Shown: piece by piece, positions 47,525 to 59,351 of the stretch
Numbering within the stretch: the stretch's first letter is position 1
Layout: each line of letters begins with the position of its first letter
Source: Liolophura sinensis
Taxonomy: Eukaryota > Mollusca > Polyplacophora > Chitonida > Chitonidae
Length of the DNA stretch: 64,000 nt
Reading direction: 5' to 3'
Assembly: GCF_032854445.1 (NCBI RefSeq)
Contig: NC_088300.1
Location: 29,805,608 to 29,869,607, forward strand
Notes under the pieces: generated by a model
The model's database searches: none
Told to the model about the DNA's origin: nothing
Seen by the model: the letters and a program-made list of their open reading frames with translations, nothing else
Translations under genes and position numbers: made by a program

Positions 47525-47769
47525 GATATATATTCATGTACATGATCTTCACCTCACAGATGCAGGACAATGAAAGCGTAGCTTTTTTGTGATATTTCGG
47601 AATTGGAAATGCAGTCACTTGAAGAGGCAGTTTGAGTTTTAAGTATTATGTCGCACCTGCATCGCTAAACGATGTATTCCACTAACGCCTAGGGGGTTCA
47701 CACCTTCCGAGGTAGGTGGTGAGCGGAATTTTGTCAGTAGTGAAAGAAATTCTGCCATTAAATTGATAT

Positions 47770-48292
47770 TCCGACACCTGACGTACGTGGGCGAAAGCTT
47801 TGTATCGCGTAAGCCATCATCATTTACCTAAAGAATGGTGGCGATGTACAAAAACTGGGTGTTCGTCTGGCCTGACTACCAAGAATGACATCTGGCAGAT
47901 TCTCCAAACACTGCCCCAGCTCAACTCTTTGCAGGCTATGTCACTGAAACTTGGATAGAGGGAGCCTTCGATCAAGAGATATGGAACCTATGACATAAAC
48001 AAACAAAAAACGACAAGCCATTTGGAGGGTTGGCGTCGAAAGCTAAATCTGATGGTGAAGAAAGCCCATCCGAAAATGTTTTAGTTCATCACCATTATCA
48101 AGACCGAATAAGCCGCAAATGAGGTGAAGATTTTGCAACTCGAAGGTGGGGCAGCTCCTCCTCATAAGAGACGCAAATATAGACAATTGGATGCCAGATT
48201 GACAGACCTTAAAATGAAATTGAGCAACAACTGATTGATGTAATGCCATATGCCAATTCGGCATCACACTTTCTTGCTATATCAGTGTGTAT
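47770..48292 (+). pseudogene. Decayed C-terminal part of a Mutator-like (MULE) transposase
   Basis: Three frames together give the end of a MULE-type transposase. These are QLFAGYVTETWIEGAFDQ at about 47915, TTSHLEGWRRKLNLMVKKAHP from about 48009 followed by ILQLEGGAAPPHKRRKYRQL, and after another shift LIDVMPYANSASHFLAI. The order of a TxxHLEGWxxxL block, a Q/E-A-x-NE block and a final YA-x-x-ASHxL block is familiar from animal MULE proteins. At least two stops (MF*FITI, TE*AANE) and two frameshifts show it is dead. No terminal inverted repeats were located. Confidence 0.7.
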
Positions 48293-48899
48293 GTAATATC
48301 ATCTGTTAAACATTACTGTTTTATTCATATATATTAGGTCACGTTGTCTAAAATGTTGCTTATTTAAAAAATAAATAACTGACATACTGAAATTTATTGA
48401 GGGTAGGAGGAAGTTCAACAGGGTATCGATTAACAACAATATAACTGTCAGCGACCAGCGTGGAAGGTCTGTCTAAAACAACAGTATTATATGTACTTTC
48501 TCTGAAAATAGTGAGTAAAGTGGCTACAGAAGTAACGTCCAGTTCTACACTTTCTGTACCACCCTATCCGTGTGTGTCAAGACACATCTTATTTTCGACA
48601 TAATCAATCAGTAAACACAGTTCAATCTGTTCAAATAGACTGTTCATAAAATTAAAGCATCTAGACAGGGGTCTTGATTTAATAAACATACAGCAAATTT
48701 TAAATGATACAGAGGTTAGCAATGCTGTGCCGAATTATTTCAACATAGGACAGCCACAAGCATTTCCTACCAAGGTACTAAACTAATCACTTCCAAAATA
48801 TTTAATTACGCATTAGCAGTTAAAGATTTTAAGCTGTCTGATTATGACGTATTATGATGAAGTATACTTTGGAGAAACTATTAAAAAACATCAGTTCTT

Positions 48900-50240
48900 T
48901 CTCAAACAGAGGAGTATATCCGTACCTTTCCATCACACTGACATACCACAACTTTACTGAATTCTAAAAATGCATAAATCCCCATACAAAGTTCTCTTTA
49001 TTGTGGGGTCAAAATGCTGTACCACCAAACTTGTATCCAGTCTTTAACGAAGGCACTTGTCATTTTTGAATAAGTACTGCTTTGTAATTGCAAAACAAAA
49101 TCATTCGTCAACTGTATATAGATACTTAAAAACTCTAAACGTTTCATTTAAGAACTAGACCCTCAAATACACATAACGTATAAGAACATCTCTACTTGGG
49201 ATTTCTCCACTCTCTATGCTACAATTAATCACACAGATTTAATTGATAGAATTTCATCACTAATTGTATCGGTCACCGATACCGATAATTGTAACAAAAC
49301 TGGTCACCAAAACATTGACGTCCAAGGCAACAAATTCTTCTTCACTTTCGCTAAACACAAGGGTTACCATTCATGGGATGTTTAGTTGTTCATCAAGTTC
49401 TTTGAGTTTCTCATTAATGTGAAACTCGGGGAAACCATATATCAACAGTGTACAGGTATTCCGGTACAAATTTGTGTATGGTGTATGGGTACAAATTTTG
49501 GCAGATTTGTAGCTGTTCTTGTATGAATACGACTATATGCAGAAACTTTTAAGGAGTAATTCTCATTAGGCACGATCTTTCTCATTCACTAAAAGGTATA
49601 TTGATGATGTGTTAGCTTTAAACAACCCAAAGACTGTGAAAGCCATATATATCCACCCTCGCTGAAACTATGCTCTCCAGCTGGTACATCTTATCTGGGC
49701 CTATATTTGTACAAATATCAAAACGGTTTCATCTTTCGTACACTTTACGACAAGAAGGGTAGTTTCAATTTTGACAGTATAAATTATCCTTACTTGGACA
49801 GCAATATATCGAAGGGTCCTGCGTATTCATGGAGTGCAAATATCCTGCCTTCTAACGTTTGTTAGATCCTGTGTGTTAGGTTTCAATTAACGTCACAGGC
49901 TTTTACTGCGTGCACCAATGCGGCCACTGTGAGTTCAAGTCCAGCCTATGCTGGCTTCCTTTCCGGCCGTACGTGGCAAGGTCTGACGGCAACCTGCGGA
50001 TGGTCGTGGGTTTCCCACGGCCTCTGCCCGGTTTCCTCCCACCATAATGCTGGCCGTCGTCGTATAAGTGAAACATTCTTAAGTACGGCGTAAAACACCA
50101 GTCAAAGAAATATTACTGTGTGTCAAGGTATTCCACCAAACGCCTTCACTCTAAGTTTTACTGTAAGCATAATTCTCTTGTAAGTAAATGAGGACAGAGC
50201 GCACAGAATCGCTGTTCCTCTGCTTCATGATTGTGTCTCA
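48900..50240 (+). pseudogene. Decayed reverse transcriptase (YIDD), Penelope-like or related
   Basis: Broken frames read in order as a reverse transcriptase. ILKMHKSPYK with CCTTKLVSSL lies at about 48945-49040, TWDFSTLYATINHTDL at about 49190, RYIDDVLALNNPK at 49594, LYDKKGSFNFDSINYPYLDS at about 49743, and weak C-terminal homology follows the SINE at 50107. The YIDD box supplies the two catalytic Asp. The PK/LHK, DFSTLY and LYDKRxxFNFxIxNxP blocks are those of a widespread invertebrate RT group that I tentatively place near Penelope-like elements; the class is uncertain. Many stops and frameshifts are present, so it is inactive. No endonuclease domain was recognised. Confidence 0.72.
49913..50107 (+). 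mobile_element. SINE-A inserted into the reverse-transcriptase remnant
   Basis: Body from 'caccaatgcggccactgtg' to 'ggcgtaaaacaccagtca'; the tRNA A-box half is missing. The flanks 'ttttactgcgtg' and 'tattactgtgtg' look like an aged target-site duplication. RT homology resumes after it. Confidence 0.85.
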
Positions 50241-50480
50241 TTCCGCTTAACCCGATACCGTTTCGGGGCTAGTGTATATTCATCGTGTTGAATTGGATTG
50301 TCACGTTGGATATATGAACACTTGTAATCAAAGCGCAACTAAGATATATATTTCATTATTAATAACGGATATTCTAGCACGGTACACGATTTGAATACTG
50401 ATTTCACTTAGTCGCCTGGAACATATTTTACGTCTTAAAAACTGTTGACTGCTTCTGTTTGCATTATTCCATCCTATTTT
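50240..50480 (+). repeat. Dispersed repeat R3, copy 2
   Basis: Diverged match to 14290-14500: 'taacccgataccg', 'cgtgttgaattggatt', 'gtaatcaaagcgca', 'gttgactgcttctgttt'. Confidence 0.5.
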
Positions 50481-50983
50481 CGTACTTAATATACTTTCTT
50501 AGTTCTTTGGTAGATTGTCATAAAAATATTGAACTCCGCCCAATATCCAACATGCCACTAATTTTTTAATAATTATTACGTCACCCTAGGCAATGAGTTT
50601 TTGCAGTCGAACCCAAACTTATGTAGTTTAACATTATGAATTAGAAAACGTAATTGTCGATTCTTCATCGATAACCATCGTACATCGATAATAGCAAAAC
50701 ACATTTCTAAAACAGCGTAAAACACCAGTTCTGAAAAAATATGTAAGAAATGACATTTAAAGTGATATTTTCAGTGATCCAGAGGAGCAAAACAGAATGC
50801 TGCTCAAAGAAATCGAACGTGGTTAGGCGAATGAGACGTGTTGGCCTACGTTTTATCTAACTATTTTGTATGGTATTTTTGTGATAACTGTTTCTTTATC
50901 TTCCTGAGCTAGGTGGATCTTTCATGGAAACTGAAAAAAAACAGTGCTTTTTTGCTGTCGTTTTTATATTATAACAATTGGTA

Positions 50984-51190
50984 ACACAGTAGGCGCCAAC
51001 TGTGTTGACAGGTGTACAGTTTTGTAATCAAGCGTGCAATGAACCCATTTTCCTGCTGTGCCAGTTAGCTTCATTGCTTGTAAATCAACGGTAGGTGCTA
51101 ACTGTGTTGACAGGTGTACAGTTCTATAACCAAGCGTGTAATAACGATTTTCCAGCTTTAAGCATGTGCTAATTACCTTCATTTCTTGGT
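50984..51190. repeat. Tandem duplication, 104-bp unit, two copies
   Basis: 'aactgtgttgacaggtgtac' occurs at 50998 and again 104 bases on. The following 'agttttgtaatcaagcgtg' and 'agttctataaccaagcgtg' are also parallel. Confidence 0.82.
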
Positions 51191-51290
51191 TATTCAATAC
51201 CTTAAAAGTGAAGTGCATTAATCCATTGAAACAAGCTAGTTGCCACAGCCTGTCATCGGAGTATGTAGCAATATATATGACTGCATGGGG

Positions 51291-51589
51291 ACCGCTTCGG
51301 TGGCCTAATGGTTAGAGCCTCCCCCTCGAAGTCAGGAGACCCGGGATCAAACAAACACTTTAAAAATGGTTCTTATTGTTGCTTTACTTGGTGTTCAGCG
51401 CTGAGAGATTAGAGCAAGGAAACATGACTGATTGGGCCGGTGTCAATATAATATGACTGAGAGGGGTGTCTTGTCTGGTATCTTCGGCATGATATTTCAG
51501 TGGCGGTAGCACTTAGGGTGCATGGATTCTGCCACAAGAGGACATAATATATTTTCACACACCTAGTGACTCCTTGTCATCATATGACT
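51291..51589 (+). mobile_element. SINE-C, full length at the head
   Basis: tRNA-like head 'cggtggcctaatggttagag' and 'gagacccgggatcaaac', body 'cagcgctgagagattaga' and 'gatatttcagtggcggtag', end 'tgactccttgtcatcatatg'. The shared SINE-B tail seen in the 14.5 kb copy is absent here. Confidence 0.82.
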
Positions 51590-52984
51590 GCAAATCTCCA
51601 TGGTCAAGTGTCCGGTGAGATGGTAACTGATGAGGTTTTAGCTCGAACAGCTCGTTGTGCTGAACTACATTATTTACTTCATTACTCTTTTAATCTAAAT
51701 ATTAGACACATGTATTTACCAAATTTTCACATTAAAAATGTACAAGGTTATAAGTTTTTGGAAAATTAATTACTTATCGCCGTTATATTTCTTAATTGAA
51801 TTTACCCGTGAGTAAATTGCTTCAAAAATTGTTCATGGATGTCCATAGGAAAAAACTGGGGAGTAGATTAGAGAATTTTACATCATTTCAACATTATTCC
51901 GATTTTATTCCAAAGGTGTCATCTCGTAGCTTAGGGCTCCAAATGCTGTCTCTGTAAACACTTATGAATTTCTCTTTAGATTGATGCAAAGTTTTACTGA
52001 ACTGAAGGATTAATATGGACATCTGACTTCTGCATCCGGGCACAAACACACTGTATTCAACAAATAAAAAGGCATAACCTGTTTTATTATACCATTCTGA
52101 CCGATGAAATGAAAATGATACCTAGAAAAGTGGAGGTTCACGCCCGTGCCTTGCTGACAGCATTTTACTACAGAATCTTACAAATTTCTCAGTCAAAACG
52201 ACCATTGAAATTTACCCCTTTGACATTCATAAATGACATAATCATGACATGACGACGTTGTTATTTCCCGTCTTTTTTTGAGACATTTGTATCTAAGACA
52301 AGGAACATATACTTTATTCTGTGTGTGGAATTAAATATTTTGTCACCGCTTTTAGTGGTATAAAAGAAGCTTTTCCGGTAGCTGTGCTATGCTTAAGTAT
52401 GTTGTTACGCAATTCCATTGACACTTGTCTTCTTGCCAACACCTGGTTTTGCTTCCTACACTCTACTTGGCACACACTCCTTTTTCTTTTTCTAATGACC
52501 GTATCCAAAAGTCCCAAGAGTGAGATTCATGGATAGTAAATTAAATGAACGGGGGATAAAAATTGAGAACATTTGGAACATTTTGTGAATGTTTTCACAT
52601 GTCTGACAGTTTTGTACCGCAAAATCATCCCACTGGAATCATTATCTCCACCAAATCAGACCTGCCCACTTTTTCACACGAAAAGTTCATATCAAGCATG
52701 TAAGCAACTGATGTTCATGAATGACACAAAAACTGACTTTGGTGTGTCAAAAAGTACCTTAAAGCACATGACAATGGTTGGGCGTGTTAAGGCGGGATAT
52801 ACCTTTACACCAAATTCTACCTCGATATATGCTGTTATTTGGCCGGCTATTTAATTATTTTATTGACCTGACTGGAATGTCACGACATACTCAAGAAAGA
52901 ATTTGTTAATGTGATTGTATATCAAATTTGATGACTACACAAGATTTTGAGTAATTCTGAACATATCACGTCATTTGTAATTTT

Positions 52985-53150
52985 GTAATCACGTGTGTAA
53001 ATTGGCACTTTTTAGGCATATACATGAACAGTTAGATGAACACTCCAATTGAGATAAGTTTACAAGAGGCAGTGTTTCGCCGGTGACCATTTGTCAACAA
53101 TCACACTGTCCTCGTTACTCTGGTTGTCCTCTGTATGTTGTAAGCCTTTT
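52985..53150 (+). repeat. Dispersed repeat R1 copy inside B1
   Basis: 'catatacatgaacagttaga', 'gtgaccatttgtcaacaatc' and 'cacactgtcctcgttactct' align with the other R1 copies. Confidence 0.7.
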
Positions 53151-53834
53151 ATTTCACTTTTTTGGCGGCAGGTATGTTCATATTGTCGTGAGAAACCTGC
53201 AGTGTTCAATGGTGCCTGGCAAAATTCCTGACGATGGTGAGTGGGTTTTGAACATTCGGCTGCACCGACGAGGATCAGCACATGAGCATAAAGGTACATG
53301 TGTGAATCAAAACGAGGGTCTCAAAATGTTTCAGAAAGAGTGTTTGTTCACAAATATCACCTGAATATCAGGATAATTGAATCAACCAATTAATTTAATA
53401 TCATTTACTATCAACTATAATCCACATCTATGAATTATGAAATTAAGTAGATTGAAAGGCGTATGAAGTCGTTTCCTAGCACCAGTGGAATAAATAAATG
53501 AATAGCCCATGAGGTATAACTATAATTGAGATATAACTACTTAATTTATCAGTACAAACCTGATTACAATTATCAGTTGGCAAGAGTATATTTTTTCAAC
53601 TCAAAACTGCTTCTTTATCGAAGAGAATAGTGTACACACAAGTTAATATACAGATGAACAAAGACTTATTATTTCGAGCCATAAATAAAAAAAATAGAAA
53701 ATTTATGTGCAATTAAAGCTGGTTTGCAACAGCTGCCCCATTATCTTAAAATCAGGTCCCTCGATAAAGGAATCGCCAATGTTAAAAGGTATAGGGTGCA
53801 AAAAATTGAATGACGTGCCCATATTAAAAAAATA

Positions 53835-54097
53835 TTTATTTATTTGATTGGTGTTTTACGCCGTACTCAAGAACATTTCACTTATACGACGGCGGCCAGC
53901 ATTATGGTGGGAGGAAACCGGGCAGAGCCCAAGGAAAGCCCACGACCATCCGTAGGTTGCTGCCAAACCTTGCCACGTACGGCCAGAGAGGAAGCCAGCA
54001 TGGGCTGAACATGAACTCACAGCGACCGCATTGGTGAGAGGCTCCTGGGTCATTACGCTGCGCTAGCACGCTAACCAACTAAACCAGTGAGGCCTAC
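53835..54097 (-). mobile_element. SINE-A, full length, with 12-bp target-site duplication
   Basis: Tail to tRNA-like head (taaccaactaaaccagtgag) complete in reverse. ATTAAAAAAATA flanks it at 53823-53834 and 54098-54109. The insertion predates the segmental duplication, because B2 carries it at the same place. Confidence 0.92.
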
Positions 54098-55069
54098 ATT
54101 AAAAAAATAAGAACTTTGCCAAACTCACAGATTGAGAAGCCAGTCAACCGACAGACAGAGGGAACGGCTTACAGAACTGCTTGACACAGCTGATTATGAG
54201 CTCAGGTGATTTCAGAGCTGGTCTGGGTTTTTAGTGATAATATTGTAGCTTTTTAATGCTACATCGGGGCATTTGGTGTTAAACTGGTGATTTTGAAATG
54301 TTATGTATTTAACCTTGCGGATTTAGGATCGGAAATAGGAATTAAAAGAGCGATCGACATGCGATTGCTGGATTTTACAACTGAAATGCCCTGAAACTGC
54401 AATTGTTTTTGTCTCAGAATAGTTTCCATTCAAAACTACGGCCTGTCATATAGTTATAGGAAGCGAGGACGTGCCATACACGATACAGGGAATCTCATTA
54501 AAACGTAATGATTTCCATAATGAAAAACACTGACATCATTAGAGGTCTGTTAGCAGAGAAATATTCCTGTATGTATCACATGTTGTATATTGAAAAGATC
54601 ATTCCTCTTACGGGCGACACAAAAGGTCATATACGCCATGTTACTGACCCTGTTTATTCGTCCTTTGGCCTCATAATGGCATCCACAGAGTGTAGCTGAT
54701 CTCGATGATTAATCGCCTGACACGTTAACCATGGCTCTCGCCTGCCTGTCTTAGATACACAATCTACACGATACTGCACAAATAGAACGGCGGCGTCCTT
54801 GACCGAACGCTCAGTCAACAGCGAACATGACCAGGTGGTGCGTGGGGAAAATGTCACCTTAAAACATTTGGATTTATTTTCTTTCTCAACGACCAGACTC
54901 AATAAACTGTAAAAACTTTTTATGTTAACTGCAATTATTACTGTTTTTTAAATTGAGACTTGCTATGTGCAATTAAATTTTGGTTACCCTGCTAATGACG
55001 TTCACCTGTGTACTCCTATCGGCGGAAGAATCTTTTTTATTAAGCTTTTGAGGGGACAGGCGCAGACCT

Positions 55070-55375
55070 GTGAGACAACTTTTGCACCTTGACGAGAAAA
55101 CCTTTGGACATTGGCAAGAAAACCTTCAGAAAAATTGGTCAATGATCCATCCGTTGATGCGAAAAAAGTGCTTTATTCACTTTATTTGGTTGTTGAGTAA
55201 CGGCATACTCAACAACTTTTCACATAGACAATGGCGGTCATTTTCATGGGTGTCCAATGCAGGGTGTGTCCTGTCGATGAAAACAATGAAAACAAAACCT
55301 GAGTTTGTTAAAGACATTGAGCTATGGGGTGTTAACGATAGACAAAAGTTTTTCTTTAAATATATTTTTGTGTGA
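55070..55375 (+). other. Open frame of 101 codons kept in both duplicate copies, unidentified
   Basis: The same frame occurs at 60587-60892 with identical translation. It starts MRQLLHLDEKTFGHWQENL and has no recognised motif. Identity of the copies is explained by recent duplication, so it is not evidence of coding. Confidence 0.15.
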
Positions 55376-56152
55376 AAACAGGTAGAAAACCATCGATCAT
55401 CGCCAGGAAACTGATATACCTCCTGACCTCAAACATTGGTCAATGACCCATCAGTTACGACAAGCTTTACGATTTTGAGTCATCAACGACCCGTTTAAAC
55501 GCTTGAACCTAGATGTTTGCGAGAAATGAAAATGAGTTTAAGTTATGCTAGTACTTTAAGGTAGTCTGGATTTCACAGGACATCAGTTCGAATAGCAGAA
55601 TATTTTGATATTTCAGGCGTTTGTCTGGCTGTTGTTTACCTTAGTATTCTGACCGAGATGTCACGCTGATACAAAGCGTGCAGATCGCCATTACTCAGGG
55701 ATCACTTTATCAGCATGATAGATGGCACATACATCCCACTCCTTCAGAGCAAACAACCAAGGCTAAACAGATGGGTTTCAGGTCAACACTTTCTCAGTGA
55801 CGTGGCCATAAGAATCTCGAGAGTATTACAAGCATCAAGTCCTTGTCCACGTTTTATTCAGCATGGAACATGTTTAGTGCTACTGTCAATCAACCACCCG
55901 TGTGTGAACAACGTGCTTCACGGTGAGAATGTAGGAAGACTGAAGAGGAAAACGTGACTGATCCACCATATAAGCTAACTTTTCTACATTTACAGCAACA
56001 TCCTGTTTTTGCGTTTGACCAGTGGTATACCAATGTCACATATGAACTGCCAAGATTCGACAAAACGCCAAATGAAAAGATAAAAAAAAAGAATATAAGA
56101 AGCTAGTATTATGGGCGTATAAGTATTCGTAAGACCTTCTTCACAGCTTTTT

Positions 56153-56512
56153 GTGGAGCTGGTCGAATGCAAACGCTGGTCTAAAGGCATCTCTATAAAG
56201 GAATACATGACCATTGCCAGAAATCAAGATAAAGCCCAACTGAAGATGCTGTGGACAATTATATACGAGGCAATGATGTCTGGGTCATCTTTAGATAAGA
56301 ACAACGCTAGGTCGTGTCATGTCCGAGGCCTTAAAATTGTTCTTCGTGCTTATGCGGTATTGGGGAATGGATGGTGCACTGGTCGGCCCGTTGCCCGATG
56401 CATGGGCGTTTTATCCAGCGTTTTATCCCACATTTTCGGCATGGCAAGGAAGCACCATTATAAACATCTCGAGACTGGCACTAAATTAGCCTCCCACAAA
56501 CAGACACCTTGA
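56153..56512 (+). other. Open frame of 119 codons kept in both duplicate copies, unidentified
   Basis: Repeated at 61671-62030. A T/C-rich stretch ending CTTCACAG just upstream could be an acceptor, giving LFVELVECKRWSKGIS. The copies differ by two amino-acid changes (Glu/Asp, Ala/Val) and one silent change, which gives no sign of selection. No family recognised. Confidence 0.2.
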
Positions 56513-57059
56513 TGACATGAACGAAATGATGCCCAAACAAACGAATAAACAAGCTATTCTACCAAACTAGAACTGACGGAAGAGTTACCAGTTCACAAAA
56601 ACAACACTTGAGATTAAACATTATTAGCCCACCAAAATAGTGCAAAGATGATTAATAGTGTGAGGGGAAAGGGGGTACTATGTCACTTGCTTCACCTCTT
56701 TTTAGGGTGTACTTGCCATGCTGTACATCTTTCATTCAATGTTTTAGTCAGCATTTTTAACATATCTCTACCTCGCTTCTCATTCGTTTCCACTGGATCA
56801 CACTTGTTGAAAATTTTCAGTACCCGTTAATTGCACAACTCGGATTTGTCTTGGGCAAGTACAATCTTATTTTATCACCTTATTTGGGGGTTCTTAACAC
56901 CATTTTCAGGCTTTTTCCACAAAAACGATGGCAGTCAGTTTTATGAGTGGAGGAAATCGGATGCGTAACTTGGCGACGGGCGCAACTGCTATGGCAACGT
57001 ATTGTTTCAGTATGTGTCACCGTAACAGTTACGCTTGTGGAAAGTGACACGAGCTTTGA

Positions 57060-57206
57060 AAAACGGGCCCAAGGGGGGGGGGGGTGTTTTTAAAAGGGGT
57101 CGTAACGTTACGCCGGTCGTAAATACCAAGGTGGCATATGACGTCAGTATGCGACGTCATGGTAACATTACGACCCCTTGGAGAAACAGCCCCCAGGGTC
57201 GTAAAT
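57060..57206. mobile_element. MITE-like element, GGGGTCGTAACGTTAC inverted repeats (B1)
   Basis: 'aaggggtcgtaacgttac' and, inverted with one mismatch, 'gtaacattacgacccctt' form the inner arms. Longer imperfect arms include the poly-G stretch on the left and 'cccccagggtcg' on the right. A second copy ends at the N gap in B2. Confidence 0.62.
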
Positions 57207-58469
57207 AAGAGAACTTGAACAGCGTCATTGTGGCTGGTTCCGTAGGCAACATTTATCCGAGTATGGAAGTGAAACATCCTTAACCATAGACGACAATCAA
57301 TCAATCATTCAATCAATCAAACAAGCTGGGCGTAGGTATGAGGAATGAGTGAGTTGGCAATGATAACAAATTAAGCCTTTCGTCGTCTTAAGTGTTGGAT
57401 GCCAAAATGATTAAGGACATGGCATTTATAATAGGCTCTCAACGATTTGAGGGTGTCTTAGTCCAAAACTGACGCTAAATAATCCCGTCAACCCATTACG
57501 TGTGAGTAACTGTCTCAAGGGATGTCCACAGGAAAAATTGGGGAGTAGATTAGAGCCCGTACAAATCTGATACACACTGGCATTTGTTTTTTTTGTTGTG
57601 ATTTGTATTTTACATTATTTCAACATTATTTTTGTTCCAAAGGTGTCATCTCGTAGCTTGGGACTCCAAATGTTGACTCCGTAAACACTTGTGGTCTTGT
57701 GTTTAGATTGATGCAAAGTTTTACTGAACTGAAGGATTAATATGGACATCTGACTTCTGTATCCGGGCACAAACACACTGTATTCAACAAATAAAAAGGC
57801 ATAACCTGTTTTATTATACCTTTCTGACCGATGAAATGAAAATGATACCTGGAAAAGTGGAGGTTCACGCCCGTGCCTTGCTGACAGCATTTTACTACAG
57901 AATCTTACAAATTTCTCAGTCAAAACGACCATTGAAATTTACCCCTTTGACATTCATAAATGACGTTGTTATTTCCCGTCTTTGTGCGTTATTCATACAT
58001 TTGTATCTAAGACAAGGAACATATACTTTATCCTGTGTGTGGAATTAAATATTTAGTCACCGCTTTTAGTGGTATAAAAGAAGCTTTTCCGGTAGCTGTG
58101 CTATGCTTAAGTATGTGGTTATGCAGTTCCATTGACACTTGTCTTCTTGCCAACACCTGGTTTTGCTTCCCACAGTCTACTTGGCACACACTCTTTTTTC
58201 TTTTTCTAATGATCGTTTCCAAAAGTCCCAAGAGTGAGATTCATGGTTAGTAAATTAAATGAACGGGGGATAAAAACTGAGAACATTTGGAACATTTTGT
58301 GAATGTTTTCACATGTCTGACAGTTTTGTACCGCAAAATCATCCCACTGGAATCATTATTTCCACCAAATCAGACCTGCCCGCTTAATGTGATAAATGTG
58401 ACTATATATCAAATTTGATGACTACACAACATTTTGATTAATTCTAGACAAATCACGTGCAGCTAAGAC

Positions 58470-58667
58470 CAATGCATTTTTTCTAACCTAACTCTGTTGA
58501 AGCCATTGTGATAGGTGTGTGTAATTTGCTACATTTTAGGCATATACATGAACAGTTAGATGAACACTCCAGTTGAGATAAGTTCACAAGAGGCAGTGTT
58601 TCGCCGGTGACCATTTGTCAACAATCACACTGTCCTCGTTACTCTGGTTGAACTCTGTATGTTGTAA
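58470..58667 (+). repeat. Dispersed repeat R1 copy inside B2
   Basis: Retains the upstream 'ctaacctaactctgttgaag' block that B1 has lost, and then matches 53005-53150. Confidence 0.7.
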
Positions 58668-59351
58668 GCCTTTTATTTCACTTTTTTGGCGGCAGGTATG
58701 TTCATATTGTCGTGAGACACCCGCAGTGTTCAATGGTGCCTGGCAAAATTCCTGACGATGGTGAGTGGGTTTTGAACATTCGGCTGCACCGACGAAGATC
58801 AGCACATGAGCATGAAGGTACATGTGTGAATCAAAACGACGAATGTTTCAAAAAGAGTGCTTGTTCACAAATATCACCTGAATATCAGGATAATTGAATC
58901 AACCAATTAATTTAATATCATTTACTATCAACTATAATCCACATCTATGAATTATGAAATTAAGTAGATTGAAAGGCGTATGAAGTCGTTTCCTAGCACC
59001 AGTGGAATAAATAAATGAATAGCCCATGAGGTATAACTATAATTGAGATATAACTACTTGATTTATCAGTATAAACCTGATTACAATTATCAGTTGGCAA
59101 GAGTGTATTTTTTCAACTCAAAACTGCTTCTTTATCGAAGAGAATAGTTTACACACAAGTTAATATACAGATGAACAAAGACTTATTATTTCGAGCCATA
59201 AATAAAAAAAATAGAAAATTTATGTGCAATTAAAGCTGGTTTGCAACAGCTGCCCCATTATCTTAAAATCAGGTCCCTCGATAAAGGAATCGCCAATGTT
59301 AAAAGGTATAGGGTGCAAAAAATTGAATGACGTGCCCATATTAAAAAAATA

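Larger units (their letters stand above)
47048..48123 (+). repeat. Duplicated segment A1
   Basis: From 'catctcagtgaagcag' onward this matches 62922-64000, including the tail of a SINE, the 12-bp hairpin at 47495 and the MULE remnant. Both ends of the match are limits of the data: the gap on one side and the window end on the other. The duplicated unit is probably longer. Confidence 0.9.
51806..57206 (+). repeat. Segmental duplication copy B1
   Basis: This is a direct repeat of 57497-62721. Alignment starts at the 'gggagtagattagag' region and ends at 'cagggtcgtaaa'. Most blocks differ by only a few percent, and the internal SINE looks the same in both copies. Known differences include about 230 bases at 52671-52900 missing from B2 and small replacements near 52240 and 52970. 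No complete gene was recognised inside. Several short open frames are shared, for example 55070-55375 and 56153-56512. Confidence 0.93.

Noticed and set aside
48043-48267. Open frame of 74 codons on the - strand
   Set aside because: Antisense shadow of the MULE transposase remnant.
51298-51350. Possible tRNA gene (tggttagag ... gggatcaaa)
   Set aside because: It is the tRNA-derived head of SINE-C; no full cloverleaf could be drawn and the body follows directly.
55990-56040. Resemblance of FDQWYTNVTYELP to the YDGWYNNL start of dual-oxidase peroxidase domains
   Set aside because: Only a few residues agree and no haem-peroxidase motif follows; too weak to name.
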